Source of the DNA: Sphingomonas sp. R647
Lineage (GTDB): Bacteria; Pseudomonadota; Alphaproteobacteria; Sphingomonadales; Sphingomonadaceae
Assembly (NCBI RefSeq): GCF_020177055.1
Contig: NZ_JAIQXT010000010.1
Span: 1 to 64,000 of the forward strand
Direction of reading: 5' to 3'
DNA length: 64,000 bases
Notes under the pieces: model-generated
What the model saw: the letters and a program-made list of their open reading frames with translations, nothing else
Told to the model about the DNA's origin: nothing
Database searches by the model: none
Made by a program: the position numbers and the translations under genes
Part shown: positions 26,333 through 33,766 of the stretch, one piece after another
Position numbering within the stretch: position 1 is the stretch's first letter
Layout: each line of letters begins with the position of its first letter

Positions 26333-26631
26333 TCGACACATCTCCTGGAACGTCTCGCCCTTGGCCCTCGTGGACCGTATCGTGCAGGATACTCAAGTCG
26401 AGAACCGAAAAATTGTCGGCCACGATCCGAAACGCCGTCCTCGGCTGATCTGTGGCACCCACGCAATCTGAGTGCAAACCGCCTCGTGCCGAGGCGCACG
26501 GGCTGAACACGATCCGCGTTCAGAATCGACCGACGACGTTACCGCATTCAGCCAGCCGATCGCAGCAGCATGTTCCAGAAGCGGTGGACCCGGCGCGCGT
26601 CGGTTCGAAACCAGGATCATCCCCAGCCCTC

Positions 26632-27528
26632 TCAGCCGGCGCGGCCCGCCGCCATGGCGGCAAAATACCTGTCGATCGCCTGAAGTGCGCTCTCGGAAAG
26701 CGAAATGATATGACGCCGCTTGTCGTTCCCGTCGGGTCGCCGAAGCAGCAGGTCCGCGTCTGTCATCGACGCGATCCAGCGCAGCGCCGTGGTCGGAGGC
26801 GTTGCAGCGGCGATGCACAGGCTCGACACCGAAACTTCGCGATATTCGAGGTGCGCGCAATAGAGGTCGAGAAGAATATCCCATGCCGGGTCGGCAAAAA
26901 GTCGGGAATCGAAAAATTTGTCCCGTAGCCTGCGCGCCCGGATCCGTGCGCGCACCTCGTCGGCGCGCTCCTTGCGTTCCGGGCCGCTTGCTTCGCGCGA
27001 GTCGATAAAGAACGCTGTTTCACCGGCCAGGGTCTCGACCCGCCGCGCGATCCGCTTGACGTCTCGGCGAAGACCCTCAAGTTCTGCAGCGCGGGTAGCG
27101 CCACTGTCATGCAGACAACGCGAAGTCAGACTGGCGAGGGCTGTCTCGATTGCGATTCGGCGGTCGTCGTGGGACGGTTCGCAGAGAAGCTGAGCCCCCC
27201 ATGGCCACAGATAGCCTGCCACAAGGTCGATCTGATCCAGCGACGCGCTGACGATGATTGGCGACCCTGTGACCTTCGCGTAGACGGTCATCTGCGCCAA
27301 CAGCCTAGTGAGAAGTTCGGGCGGCGTGGCAACGGCCTCCACGACAAGCATGTCGGCAAATTCATGTTCAAGCGCAAGATCAGCCGACTGCGTGCCATCA
27401 AGGATACGGCACCGCATTCCAGCCTCTTCGATCGCCGCGAGGGCGGGTCCCGTGGCATCACCGGGGGGGGCAAAGAGCAATGCTGTTCGCGCATTGAACG
27501 CGGTTGAGTCGACTCGCAACGGCCGCAT
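26632..27528 (-). CDS. MarR-type winged-helix regulator with degenerate receiver-like N-terminus
   Basis: 298 residues. Residues 1-135 have alternating strands and helices like a response-regulator receiver (ALLFAPPGDATG, ADMLVVEAVAT, SPIIVSASLDQ) but the phospho-acceptor Asp is missing. A charged helix links to a MarR-like winged helix at about 220-298 (DILLDLYCAHLEYREVSVSS, ASMTDADLLLRRPDGNDKR, ISLSESA). DNA binding seems sure, ligand and target unknown. Such proteins recur in sphingomonads. GGGGGGATG-type site lies upstream. The next gene, at 27747, is divergent, so the 218-nt gap is a shared promoter region with a GCAGGTG/CACCTGC dyad at 27622-27653. Confidence 0.7.
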   Translation of the reverse strand: MRPLRVDSTAFNARTALLFAPPGDATGPALAAIEEAGMRCRILDGTQSADLALEHEFADMLVVEAVATPPELLTRLLAQMTVYAKVTGSPIIVSASLDQIDLVAGYLWPWGAQLLCEPSHDDRRIAIETALASLTSRCLHDSGATRAAELEGLRRDVKRIARRVETLAGETAFFIDSREASGPERKERADEVRARIRARRLRDKFFDSRLFADPAWDILLDLYCAHLEYREVSVSSLCIAAATPPTTALRWIASMTDADLLLRRPDGNDKRRHIISLSESALQAIDRYFAAMAAGRAG

Positions 27529-27746
27529 TTCCAGTTCATCCCCCCACGATCAGACCAGCCCTTCCTAGTGCGGCGGAAGCCGATTTGCGCAGGAGTAGGT
27601 CCAATACGGATCTATTATCATGCAGGTGCGCGATGTTGACGAATGCCACCTGCGTCACCGGCAGGACATTGTTTTCCAACGTGCGCCACGCGACGCGTGG
27701 CCGATTTCGGCTTATCGGGCGTTAACGTTCTTTCTATCGTGCGAGC

Positions 27747-28307
27747 ATGGGCGGCGATTCATCCGGCGGCAATGACGGCCTCCTTCCGGTCGTTTCAGAG
27801 GTAGAACTGGACTGCATCCGCATTGCGGGAACAGGCGCCAGCTCGAAGATCATCGCGCGCAAGCTCGGACTGTCTCACAACACGGTCAACATGTATGCGT
27901 CGCGCGTCCGGCGCATCCTCGGCGCGGCCGACCGATATCAAGCGGCTGAAATGCTCCGGCGCCACGACGCCGGCGAGCACCTTAACAAGTTTAAGCTTAA
28001 GCCAGGGCCCGTTGAGCCGGATCGCAAACGCGGCAATCCCCAGGAGGCCATCCCCGTCGAAACGGAGGTGGCGATCGGGAGCATCCTTCGGGAAGAGCGC
28101 GCGGTTTTCGACCGTTCGATGCCCGTGGACCATGCCGATCAGACGACGAACATCGGTGGATGGGGACGAGACAATGAGCTGACGCACATGCAGCGGGTCT
28201 GGTGGATGGTGAAGGCCACCCTTGGAGTGATCTTTGCGACATTCCTCGTCTTCGCCTCCGTGCAGTCGCTGAACACGACGCTCACGAAGCTCGGCTTCAT
28301 CAACTGA
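27747..28307 (+). CDS. LuxR-type HTH regulator with C-terminal membrane anchor
   Basis: 186 residues. The N-terminal 70 residues form a LuxR/GerE HTH (VSEVELDCIRIAGTGASSKI, ARKLGLSHNTVNMYASRV, where the recognition helix follows SSKIIA). A polar linker leads to one hydrophobic span near 160-180 (ATLGVIFATFLVFASV), so the DNA-binding domain would face the cytoplasm from a C-terminal tail anchor. This order is unlike usual membrane regulators such as CadC or ToxR only in that the sensor side is nearly absent. It is divergent from the MarR-like gene and 56 nt before a small gene. Confidence 0.7.
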   Translation: MGGDSSGGNDGLLPVVSEVELDCIRIAGTGASSKIIARKLGLSHNTVNMYASRVRRILGAADRYQAAEMLRRHDAGEHLNKFKLKPGPVEPDRKRGNPQEAIPVETEVAIGSILREERAVFDRSMPVDHADQTTNIGGWGRDNELTHMQRVWWMVKATLGVIFATFLVFASVQSLNTTLTKLGFIN

Positions 28308-28363
28308 TCGCTTAACCACTGGCACACATGCTCTGCCGACACCGTCGGCGGACTGGGGGAACT

Positions 28364-28759
28364 ATGCTCAACTTCAAGGATAGCGACATCAAACTGGCGT
28401 GCGAGGCAGCGACCGAGGTCGCCGAGACCTTTCTGCCCGCCGAGCATGCTCAAGGCTTTGCCGCACTTGATGGCGCCCGTGCGCTGGCCCGGCTGCTCGA
28501 GCTCAGCGAGAACCCGGTTTTCCACGGCCGCCTCGCCACAACCGGGCGCGCGCTGGCGGAGGGAACGCAGCACTCGGTAAATGCGAAATTCGCGTTTGAA
28601 CTTGCACATGCGAGCTTCATGAAGGCTGTCGATCGCACCCCGTTGCCGGAGCATGGCTGGGGTTGCCCTGGACCGACCTGCCCCTGGGATCTTGGAAAAC
28701 CAAGCGGCCTTTCGCCTGACCTTCATGGCGCGCCCGTCGTCCCCAGCGAAACGGTCTGA
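28364..28759 (+). CDS. Hypothetical protein, 131 aa, Cys-containing C-terminus
   Basis: 131 residues from the ATG at 28364 (GGGGGA 6 nt upstream). The first 95 residues are helical and amphipathic (ATEVAETFLPAEHAQGFAAL, ALARLLELSE). The end is different: GWGCPGPTCPWDLG, with two Cys in a Pro/Gly/Trp setting that could bind metal or form a disulfide. No signal peptide. It follows the membrane-anchored LuxR gene and precedes a membrane protein gene, probably as one transcript. Family not recognised. Confidence 0.55.
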   Translation: MLNFKDSDIKLACEAATEVAETFLPAEHAQGFAALDGARALARLLELSENPVFHGRLATTGRALAEGTQHSVNAKFAFELAHASFMKAVDRTPLPEHGWGCPGPTCPWDLGKPSGLSPDLHGAPVVPSETV

Positions 28760-28804
28760 TCCCAGGCCATTGACGAGGCAACGCGACGATGTCCTTCTAC
28801 GGCA

Positions 28805-29257
28805 ATGATATTCTTCATCGCCTTCGTCGCGTTGCTTCTTTTCTCGACCGGCTTTGCGGTCTGGAAAGGTGGTCCGCCCGAGCGGATCGCGGCAGGTCTC
28901 TACTGGGGCGCATGGCTGGTCACGCTCGTTGCAAATCCGCAAGCGATAGATCGATGGCGCAACGTGGAAATCGGCTATCTGCTGATCGACACGGGCCTGC
29001 TCCTGGCGCTGGCGGTCCTTGCGCTGAGGGCGAACAGGATCTGGCCCATGGCCGCAGCGTCGCTGCAACTGATCATCGTGGCAGGGCATGCAGCCAAGGC
29101 CCTCGATCCGGCCCTTTTGGGCTCAGCCTATGCGATCATGTCGGTGTTCTGGCCGTTTCTCCAGTTGCTGCTCCTCGTCACCGGGACCTGGGCCTATTGG
29201 CGACGGACCCGGATCCAAGGGGCCGTGAGCTCCTGGTCGCGCTCCTCGCTCCACTGA
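28805..29257 (+). CDS. Small integral membrane protein, 150 aa
   Basis: 150 residues with four hydrophobic segments (IFFIAFVALLLF near the start, WGAWLVTLVA, LLIDTGLLLALAVLAL, FWPFLQLLLLVTGTWAYW). Regular spacing and short loops suggest a simple four-helix inner-membrane protein. No family motif seen. Start at the ATG at 28805 is by the hydrophobic N-terminus; no strong ribosome site. The 3' end overlaps the start region of the RadC-like gene in another frame. Confidence 0.6.
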   Translation: MIFFIAFVALLLFSTGFAVWKGGPPERIAAGLYWGAWLVTLVANPQAIDRWRNVEIGYLLIDTGLLLALAVLALRANRIWPMAAASLQLIIVAGHAAKALDPALLGSAYAIMSVFWPFLQLLLLVTGTWAYWRRTRIQGAVSSWSRSSLH

Positions 29258-29808
29258 CGCACAAGGCTGACCCGATCGCTGATGCGCTTCTTGCGCGGTT
29301 TGGGACCGTCTCGCGGGTGCTTTCGACCGACGGGGAGACCCTGTCCTCTCTCGGACTTGACCCGCAGGTCACCAGGCAAATCACCCTGTCGCGCGCGCTG
29401 CTCCGGCACGTTCTGCGAACGCCCCTGCTCGAACGCCCCCTGCTCGGCAATCTTCAGGCGGTCATCGATTATCTCGCCAACGAAATCGGGCATTGCCCGG
29501 TCGAGACGCTGCGTGTCCTTTATCTCGACAGCGGCAACCGGCTGATCGACGAGCTGGTTCAGACCGGCGAGGTTGACCACGTCCCGCTGAGTGTTCGCGC
29601 GATCCTGCACCGCGGACTGATCGTCGGCGCGGCGGGGATCATTCTGGCGCACAATCATCCCTCGGGCGACAACGCACCGAGCCGAGCCGATCGCGAAATC
29701 ACGCGCACCCTTGCGCGGGTCGGGTCAGGGCTTGGCATTTCGCTCATCGACCATCTGATCATCGCTGGTTCGCAGGTTCGCAGCCTCAAGGCCGAAGCCA
29801 TCTTCTGA
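29197..29808 (+). CDS. RadC-like JAMM/MPN domain protein
   Basis: About 203 residues with the RadC-type MPN domain: the JAMM metal motif is complete in AHNHPSGDNAPSRAD (His-x-His and the Asp ten residues on) with LYLDSGNRLI upstream. The family is frequent on mobile elements; its activity is unsettled, and zinc-dependent hydrolysis is inferred from the motif. An HhH-like N-terminal part (LLVALLAPLTHKADPIADAL) is present. No ATG fits; TTG at 29197 is my best start, inside the end of the membrane protein gene. It lies at the edge of the conjugative module, just before the DUF6961-like gene on the other strand. Confidence 0.8.
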   Translation: MATDPDPRGRELLVALLAPLTHKADPIADALLARFGTVSRVLSTDGETLSSLGLDPQVTRQITLSRALLRHVLRTPLLERPLLGNLQAVIDYLANEIGHCPVETLRVLYLDSGNRLIDELVQTGEVDHVPLSVRAILHRGLIVGAAGIILAHNHPSGDNAPSRADREITRTLARVGSGLGISLIDHLIIAGSQVRSLKAEAIF

Positions 29809-29826
29809 TCCCTGCTCAGCGCGCAG

Positions 29827-30033
29827 CTAGTTCAGTTGCCTGCCCTGCCCGTCTTTCCCCGGTGCGCGCAGCGCATCGACGCGCCGCGCGATCTCGATGA
29901 AGCGATCTACCCCGGCCTGGTCGCCTGCCAACACGAGGCTAGCGATCCGGTCCGCGATCCAGCGTTCCGCGTCCGCGCCTTGCGCACGTTCGATCGCTAT
30001 CGCCTCGGCCCAACGTTCTTCATCCGGCGTCAT
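29827..30033 (-). CDS. DUF6961-like small protein
   Basis: 68 residues from the ATG at 30033 (MTPDEERWAEAIAIE...). The layout, a helix with EERWAEA, then RWIADRIASLVLAGDQAG and a closing RVDAL segment, matches a small conserved family of sphingomonads that I know as DUF6961; function unknown. An upstream in-frame ATG at 30045 is possible, since GGGG touches the 30033 start. It is convergent with the RadC-like gene (18-nt gap). Confidence 0.6.
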   Translation of the reverse strand: MTPDEERWAEAIAIERAQGADAERWIADRIASLVLAGDQAGVDRFIEIARRVDALRAPGKDGQGRQLN

Positions 30034-30204
30034 CCCCAAAAGCATACAGCATGCCAGCGCATCGTCGAGGTCGCGTTGCGGCTCAATGGTCAGCCGAACG
30101 CAATGCCGCGTTCGAAGCGTCACCCGCGCAATGCCGCGCACCGACGCAAGGATGGGCCCGGCACGGGCTGGCGATCCTTCCGGATCTTGACCGGAGTACC
30201 CGAC

Positions 30205-30435
30205 TTATTGGGCATCAATCAACGAATGCTCGATCCGCATCGTATCGAGCAATCGCTCGACCTCCGCGATCTCGCGGCTTGTTCCAGAAGGCTTCACCGA
30301 CCAGTTGCAATGGGCATGGGTCGCGACGTCATGGACGGAGATCGGACCCACTACCGTTCGCCAGCGGCGCTGATTGCCACCTGCCTTTTTTACCAGCGAT
30401 TTGACGAGAAGGTCCTGAAGAGTAGCGGGATTCAT
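30205..30435 (-). CDS. Hypothetical protein, 76 aa
   Basis: 76 residues from the ATG at 30435 (MNPATLQDLLVKSLVKKAGG). The middle is basic and then rich in aromatic and His residues (RRWRTVVGPISVHDVATHAH, CNWSVKP), and the end is helical (EIAEVERLLDTM). Codon use looks coding and the protein lies in line with the trb genes, but the ribosome site is weak and I do not recognise a family. Confidence 0.5.
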   Translation of the reverse strand: MNPATLQDLLVKSLVKKAGGNQRRWRTVVGPISVHDVATHAHCNWSVKPSGTSREIAEVERLLDTMRIEHSLIDAQ

Positions 30436-30665
30436 GGCGGGTCTCTGCCGCGTCACCAGCGTCAGGGCAAGCGGCCGGTGCCATGCACATCGCGGCAAAG
30501 AAAGATCATCGGCAGGATCCAGGGGCGACAATGATTGCGGCGAAGCCGTGCCCAATCATCTACGGTGCGCTTGATCCTGGCCCTCAGACCTGGTGCGTGA
30601 CCGCTTGGGCCATGCAGGTGGCCGGCCGCCGTTGCTCGGCTTGATCTCATGCATGTCCAATACCG

Positions 30666-30878
30666 CTAGGTCCGGCGCAGCCTGGCAAATCCGCGATCGC
30701 TCTCCATGAAATGAGACAGCATCGGAACGATGAGCTTTGCCGGGCCGATCGATGCCTGCCCGGTCGCGTTGGCATGCGCCTCGGCATAAGCGCTGAGGTC
30801 GCGATAGACCTGCGCAGGGATCTCGATCGTAACCTTGACCGGCCTGTCATCGGCAATGGGTCCGAGCTTCAGCATCAT
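30666..30878 (-). CDS. DUF2274 family protein
   Basis: 70 residues. The sequence KVTIEIPAQVYRDLSAYAEA resembles a ribbon-helix-helix core, and the family (DUF2274) is regularly the last gene after trbI in Trb-type elements, as here. The ATG overlaps the trbI stop codon (ATGA), with GGAGG 6 nt upstream. It may act as a small DNA-binding regulator of the transfer operon; that is inference from the fold. Confidence 0.8.
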   Translation of the reverse strand: MMLKLGPIADDRPVKVTIEIPAQVYRDLSAYAEAHANATGQASIGPAKLIVPMLSHFMESDRGFARLRRT

Positions 30879-32080
30879 GCGGGTCCTCCGTTAGGTTCGA
30901 GAATGAGATCGCGTGTGACGATGACACGCAGCCTGGTGCCCGGCCGGATTGTCAGGGTCGGCTGCACAGCCATCTGGCGCCGGACCAGTTCCTGCCCGGT
31001 GCGCGCGATCGACTCTGAAGATCCCTCGCGAAGGGCTCTAACCAGCGCATCATCGTCGTCATTGCCGACCTGCGCGCCGACGCTGAGCAGACTGGACACC
31101 AATGCGGCGCGAAACACGCCACCCCAGTGATGATCGACCCGATCCTCCAATCCGGCATATCCCGACGCATCAGCGCCGGGCAGGCGGTCGAGCTTGATGG
31201 AGCGGCCATCGGGAAGGATCAGCCGGTCCCAGGCGAGCAGGACGCGGTTCTGGCCCATGGAGATCTCGGCATCATATTCGCCGACAAGGCGGCTGCCTTG
31301 TGGAATGAGAAGATGACGGCCGGTGACACTGTCATAGACGGGCTCGGTCACCTGGGCGGTGATCAGTCCCGGGAGATCAGAGCGAATGCCGGTGATCAGG
31401 GCGGCCGGGATGATACTGCCTGCCTGGACGGCAAATTCCGAACTTGGCTGGATAACCCGATGATTGCTCTCGGCCACGACCTCGGCGCCTGCGGCAAGAA
31501 AGCTGCGCCGTGCAGACCGATCAATTTCCTGAGACGCGCGCGACGCGCCCGCTGGCGGCAATGACGGCTCCAGCCGCGATGCAACCGGCTGTGTCACCGC
31601 ATCTGGCGAGGATGAAACGGCGCTGCCGGCAGCAAAGAGCCTGCTCGTGCGTGCCGTGTCGCGCTCCTCGCGGGCGCGTTCGCGCGACGTCCGCGCAGCA
31701 TCCGGCACGCTTTTCGTGGATGGTGGACTCGTATCTCCGATCGGCGGCGCACTGACCTCCACGCCACGCTGCTGGGCAGAGAGGATCGGTCTGCCAAGAT
31801 CTCCCGGCAGCGGCGGTCCGAGCTTTGGCACCTGCGCATAGTCGATTGGTGCGCCCGCCAGCCCTGGCCTTACAGCCTGATCCTCATCCGCGTAGAGTTC
31901 ATCGGGCCGCTCGGGCAGGATCGGCTGAAGCGCATAGATCAGCGCCCCGGCGATACCGCTCGCCAATCCAGCGCCGGCGATGGCAAGCGCCTTGCGCGAA
32001 AGGCGCATGACCTGCGGCGGATCGGCACGTAGCCGAAGATCGACCGGTTCCAGGGTCGCGGCGGCCTGATCCTCGCTCAT
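30875..32080 (-). CDS. trbI: Conjugal transfer protein TrbI (VirB10 family)
   Basis: 401 residues. VirB10-type component spanning the envelope of the type IV secretion channel: a short cytoplasmic N-terminus, one membrane span near residues 30-50 (ALAIAGAGLASGIAGALIYA, 20 residues), a Pro/Ser-rich periplasmic linker (about 90-190), and the conserved C-terminal beta domain (FAVQAGSIIPAALITGI, ITAQVTEPVYDS, LLIPQGSRLVGEY). Start overlaps the trbG stop (ATGA). Length is normal for the family. Confidence 0.93.
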   Translation of the reverse strand: MSEDQAAATLEPVDLRLRADPPQVMRLSRKALAIAGAGLASGIAGALIYALQPILPERPDELYADEDQAVRPGLAGAPIDYAQVPKLGPPLPGDLGRPILSAQQRGVEVSAPPIGDTSPPSTKSVPDAARTSRERAREERDTARTSRLFAAGSAVSSSPDAVTQPVASRLEPSLPPAGASRASQEIDRSARRSFLAAGAEVVAESNHRVIQPSSEFAVQAGSIIPAALITGIRSDLPGLITAQVTEPVYDSVTGRHLLIPQGSRLVGEYDAEISMGQNRVLLAWDRLILPDGRSIKLDRLPGADASGYAGLEDRVDHHWGGVFRAALVSSLLSVGAQVGNDDDDALVRALREGSSESIARTGQELVRRQMAVQPTLTIRPGTRLRVIVTRDLILEPNGGPA

Positions 32081-33081
32081 TTGCGCGGCTCCCCGGAAAG
32101 CGGCGTCTCGCGCAGCACGCGCACGCGTCTTGCGGATTTGCCTGCCCCGAGCCGGAGTTCGGCACCGGAAAACAGCCGATCGACGACGAGATATTTGCCG
32201 CGAACCCGGTAATTCACGAGTTCGCCCTCGCCCTCGCCTTTGGCGCCGGTCACAAACAGGGGCGGCAACTCACTCTGCGCGATACCCGGCGGGAGTTCGA
32301 TGAACACCTGCCGTCCATCATCGAAGGTGCGAACCGGTCGCCACGGCACGCGATCCCCATCGACCCGATACGCAAAGTTCAGCGCGTCGAGATCGATCCC
32401 CGGAACGCCTCGCTCAACCGCACTCACTGCGCGGTTGTGCGCGGTGAGCAACATCAGCGCGTCCTGCGGGTAGGCCCAGGAAACCGAAGCCATATAGGCG
32501 TCCGGCGTTGATCTGAGTTCGAGATGATAGGTCCGCCGATCGGTATTGATGACGAGGTTGGTGACCAGTCCGGACCGGGTCGGTTTGACCAGGATATGTA
32601 CGCGTTGGGTAGGGCCCGAGCCGCTCAGCGTATCCCCGATGATCCAGCGCGTGGTGTCGCCGGCCGCGATCGGTCCCGGGCCGACCAGCTGCTCGCCCTC
32701 CTGCAGGACGATATCGGTCACCTGGCCGGGCGATGCGTAGAGCTGATACAGCGCGCCCTCGGCCCAGGGGTATCGCTGCATCGCGTTGAAAAAGCCCTCG
32801 CTTGCCGGCTGCTGCCGTGCAGCGGCATTGGCGGCATCGATCCGCGCCTTGGGATCGATCCGCTCAGGTACCGGACGCGGCTTGAGCTGCGCTGGAAGCG
32901 GGAGCGGTTCGGGGATGCGGATGATCTCCACCGCCCGCGCGTCCTGCGGATCAGCCACCGCCGCGCTGGCACCGTCATGGGGGTCGGATTGCCCGTGCGC
33001 ATTTGCAGCAGCGCAAACCGGTATCGTGACCAGCCCGACCAGCAAGACGGCCCTGCGCGCCGCGCGATTGCGAGTTGTCAT
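32077..33081 (-). CDS. trbG: Conjugal transfer protein TrbG (VirB9 family)
   Basis: 334 residues with an N-terminal signal peptide (AVLLVGLVTIPVCAAANA). The VirB9/CagX domain is seen in the middle and C-terminal part: YPWAEGALYQLYASPGQVTD, NLVINTDRRTYHLEL, YRVDGD followed by PVRTFDDGRQVFIELP and FVTGAKGEGE. It forms part of the outer-membrane core of the mating channel with TrbI. Starts inside the trbF stop (ATGA) and ends in the trbI start. Confidence 0.93.
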   Translation of the reverse strand: MTTRNRAARRAVLLVGLVTIPVCAAANAHGQSDPHDGASAAVADPQDARAVEIIRIPEPLPLPAQLKPRPVPERIDPKARIDAANAAARQQPASEGFFNAMQRYPWAEGALYQLYASPGQVTDIVLQEGEQLVGPGPIAAGDTTRWIIGDTLSGSGPTQRVHILVKPTRSGLVTNLVINTDRRTYHLELRSTPDAYMASVSWAYPQDALMLLTAHNRAVSAVERGVPGIDLDALNFAYRVDGDRVPWRPVRTFDDGRQVFIELPPGIAQSELPPLFVTGAKGEGEGELVNYRVRGKYLVVDRLFSGAELRLGAGKSARRVRVLRETPLSGEPRK

Positions 33082-33761
33082 TGGGATAGTTCCTTCGACC
33101 AGTTGAGAGCGGTGACGAACACGCCGAGCGGGTTTCTGCGCAGCGCATCAGGGGTGCGGGGGGTCTGGATCACCACCGTCACGATTGCCGACCAGCGCTC
33201 GGTCGCGGCCAGACTGCCATCCTGATAGCGGCGCTCGGTCCATGCGATCCGGAAGCTCCTATCGGAAGCGCGAATGACGCTTGAGACATCGACCGCGACC
33301 TGCACCTGTCCGACCAGAGCAAACGGGTCATTGACGCGCGCATGATTGTTGAGGGCGATCGCACCCTTTGCGGTCACGAAATCATAGCTGCGCAGCCAGT
33401 TTTGCCGGAGCACGACCGGGTCGGCAGGAACGCTGCGAACATTCTCGATGAACCGGGCGAGGTGAAATGCAACCTGGGGATCGGTCGGCCGGTAGCCGGC
33501 ATCGGCCGGCGCGACCGCCTGCGCGTCACCCAGCTTGTCGACCTGGACGACCCATGGAGTGATCGTGCCGCGCGCAGATTGCCAAATCAGTCCGCCTGCA
33601 AGGAGCGTCGACAGGCCGATCGATCCAAAGCAGGCGAGCCGCCAGCTATGCGCCTGAACACGGGCGGAGCCGATGCGTTCATCCCATAGCTGGCTGGCGC
33701 GCTGAAAGGGGGTCACCGGCTCCGGCGCGGTCCCGTATCGCACGGTCGATCGTCTGAACAT
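33078..33761 (-). CDS. trbF: Conjugal transfer protein TrbF (VirB8-like)
   Basis: 227 residues from the ATG at 33761 (AGGAG 8 nt upstream; a GTG at 33770 is the earlier alternative). One membrane span near 45-65 (ACFGSIGLSTLLAGGLIW) and a periplasmic VirB8-like domain (AYRPTDPQ-like block, FHLARFIENVRSVPAD, WLRSYDFVTAKGA). It nucleates the inner-membrane part of the secretion channel. It lies 5 nt after trbL and overlaps trbG by 4 nt. Confidence 0.9.
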   Translation of the reverse strand: MFRRSTVRYGTAPEPVTPFQRASQLWDERIGSARVQAHSWRLACFGSIGLSTLLAGGLIWQSARGTITPWVVQVDKLGDAQAVAPADAGYRPTDPQVAFHLARFIENVRSVPADPVVLRQNWLRSYDFVTAKGAIALNNHARVNDPFALVGQVQVAVDVSSVIRASDRSFRIAWTERRYQDGSLAATERWSAIVTVVIQTPRTPDALRRNPLGVFVTALNWSKELSQ

Positions 33762-33766
33762 GCCAA

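Noticed and set aside
28789..29196. ATG-started N-terminal extension of the RadC-like protein
   Set aside because: The added 136 residues are low-complexity and antagonise the well-formed membrane protein in another frame; the RadC homology starts later.
29800..30700. tRNA or attachment site at the left edge of the element
   Set aside because: No tRNA-like T-loop word or direct repeat matching the right part of the window was found; the edge remains undefined.
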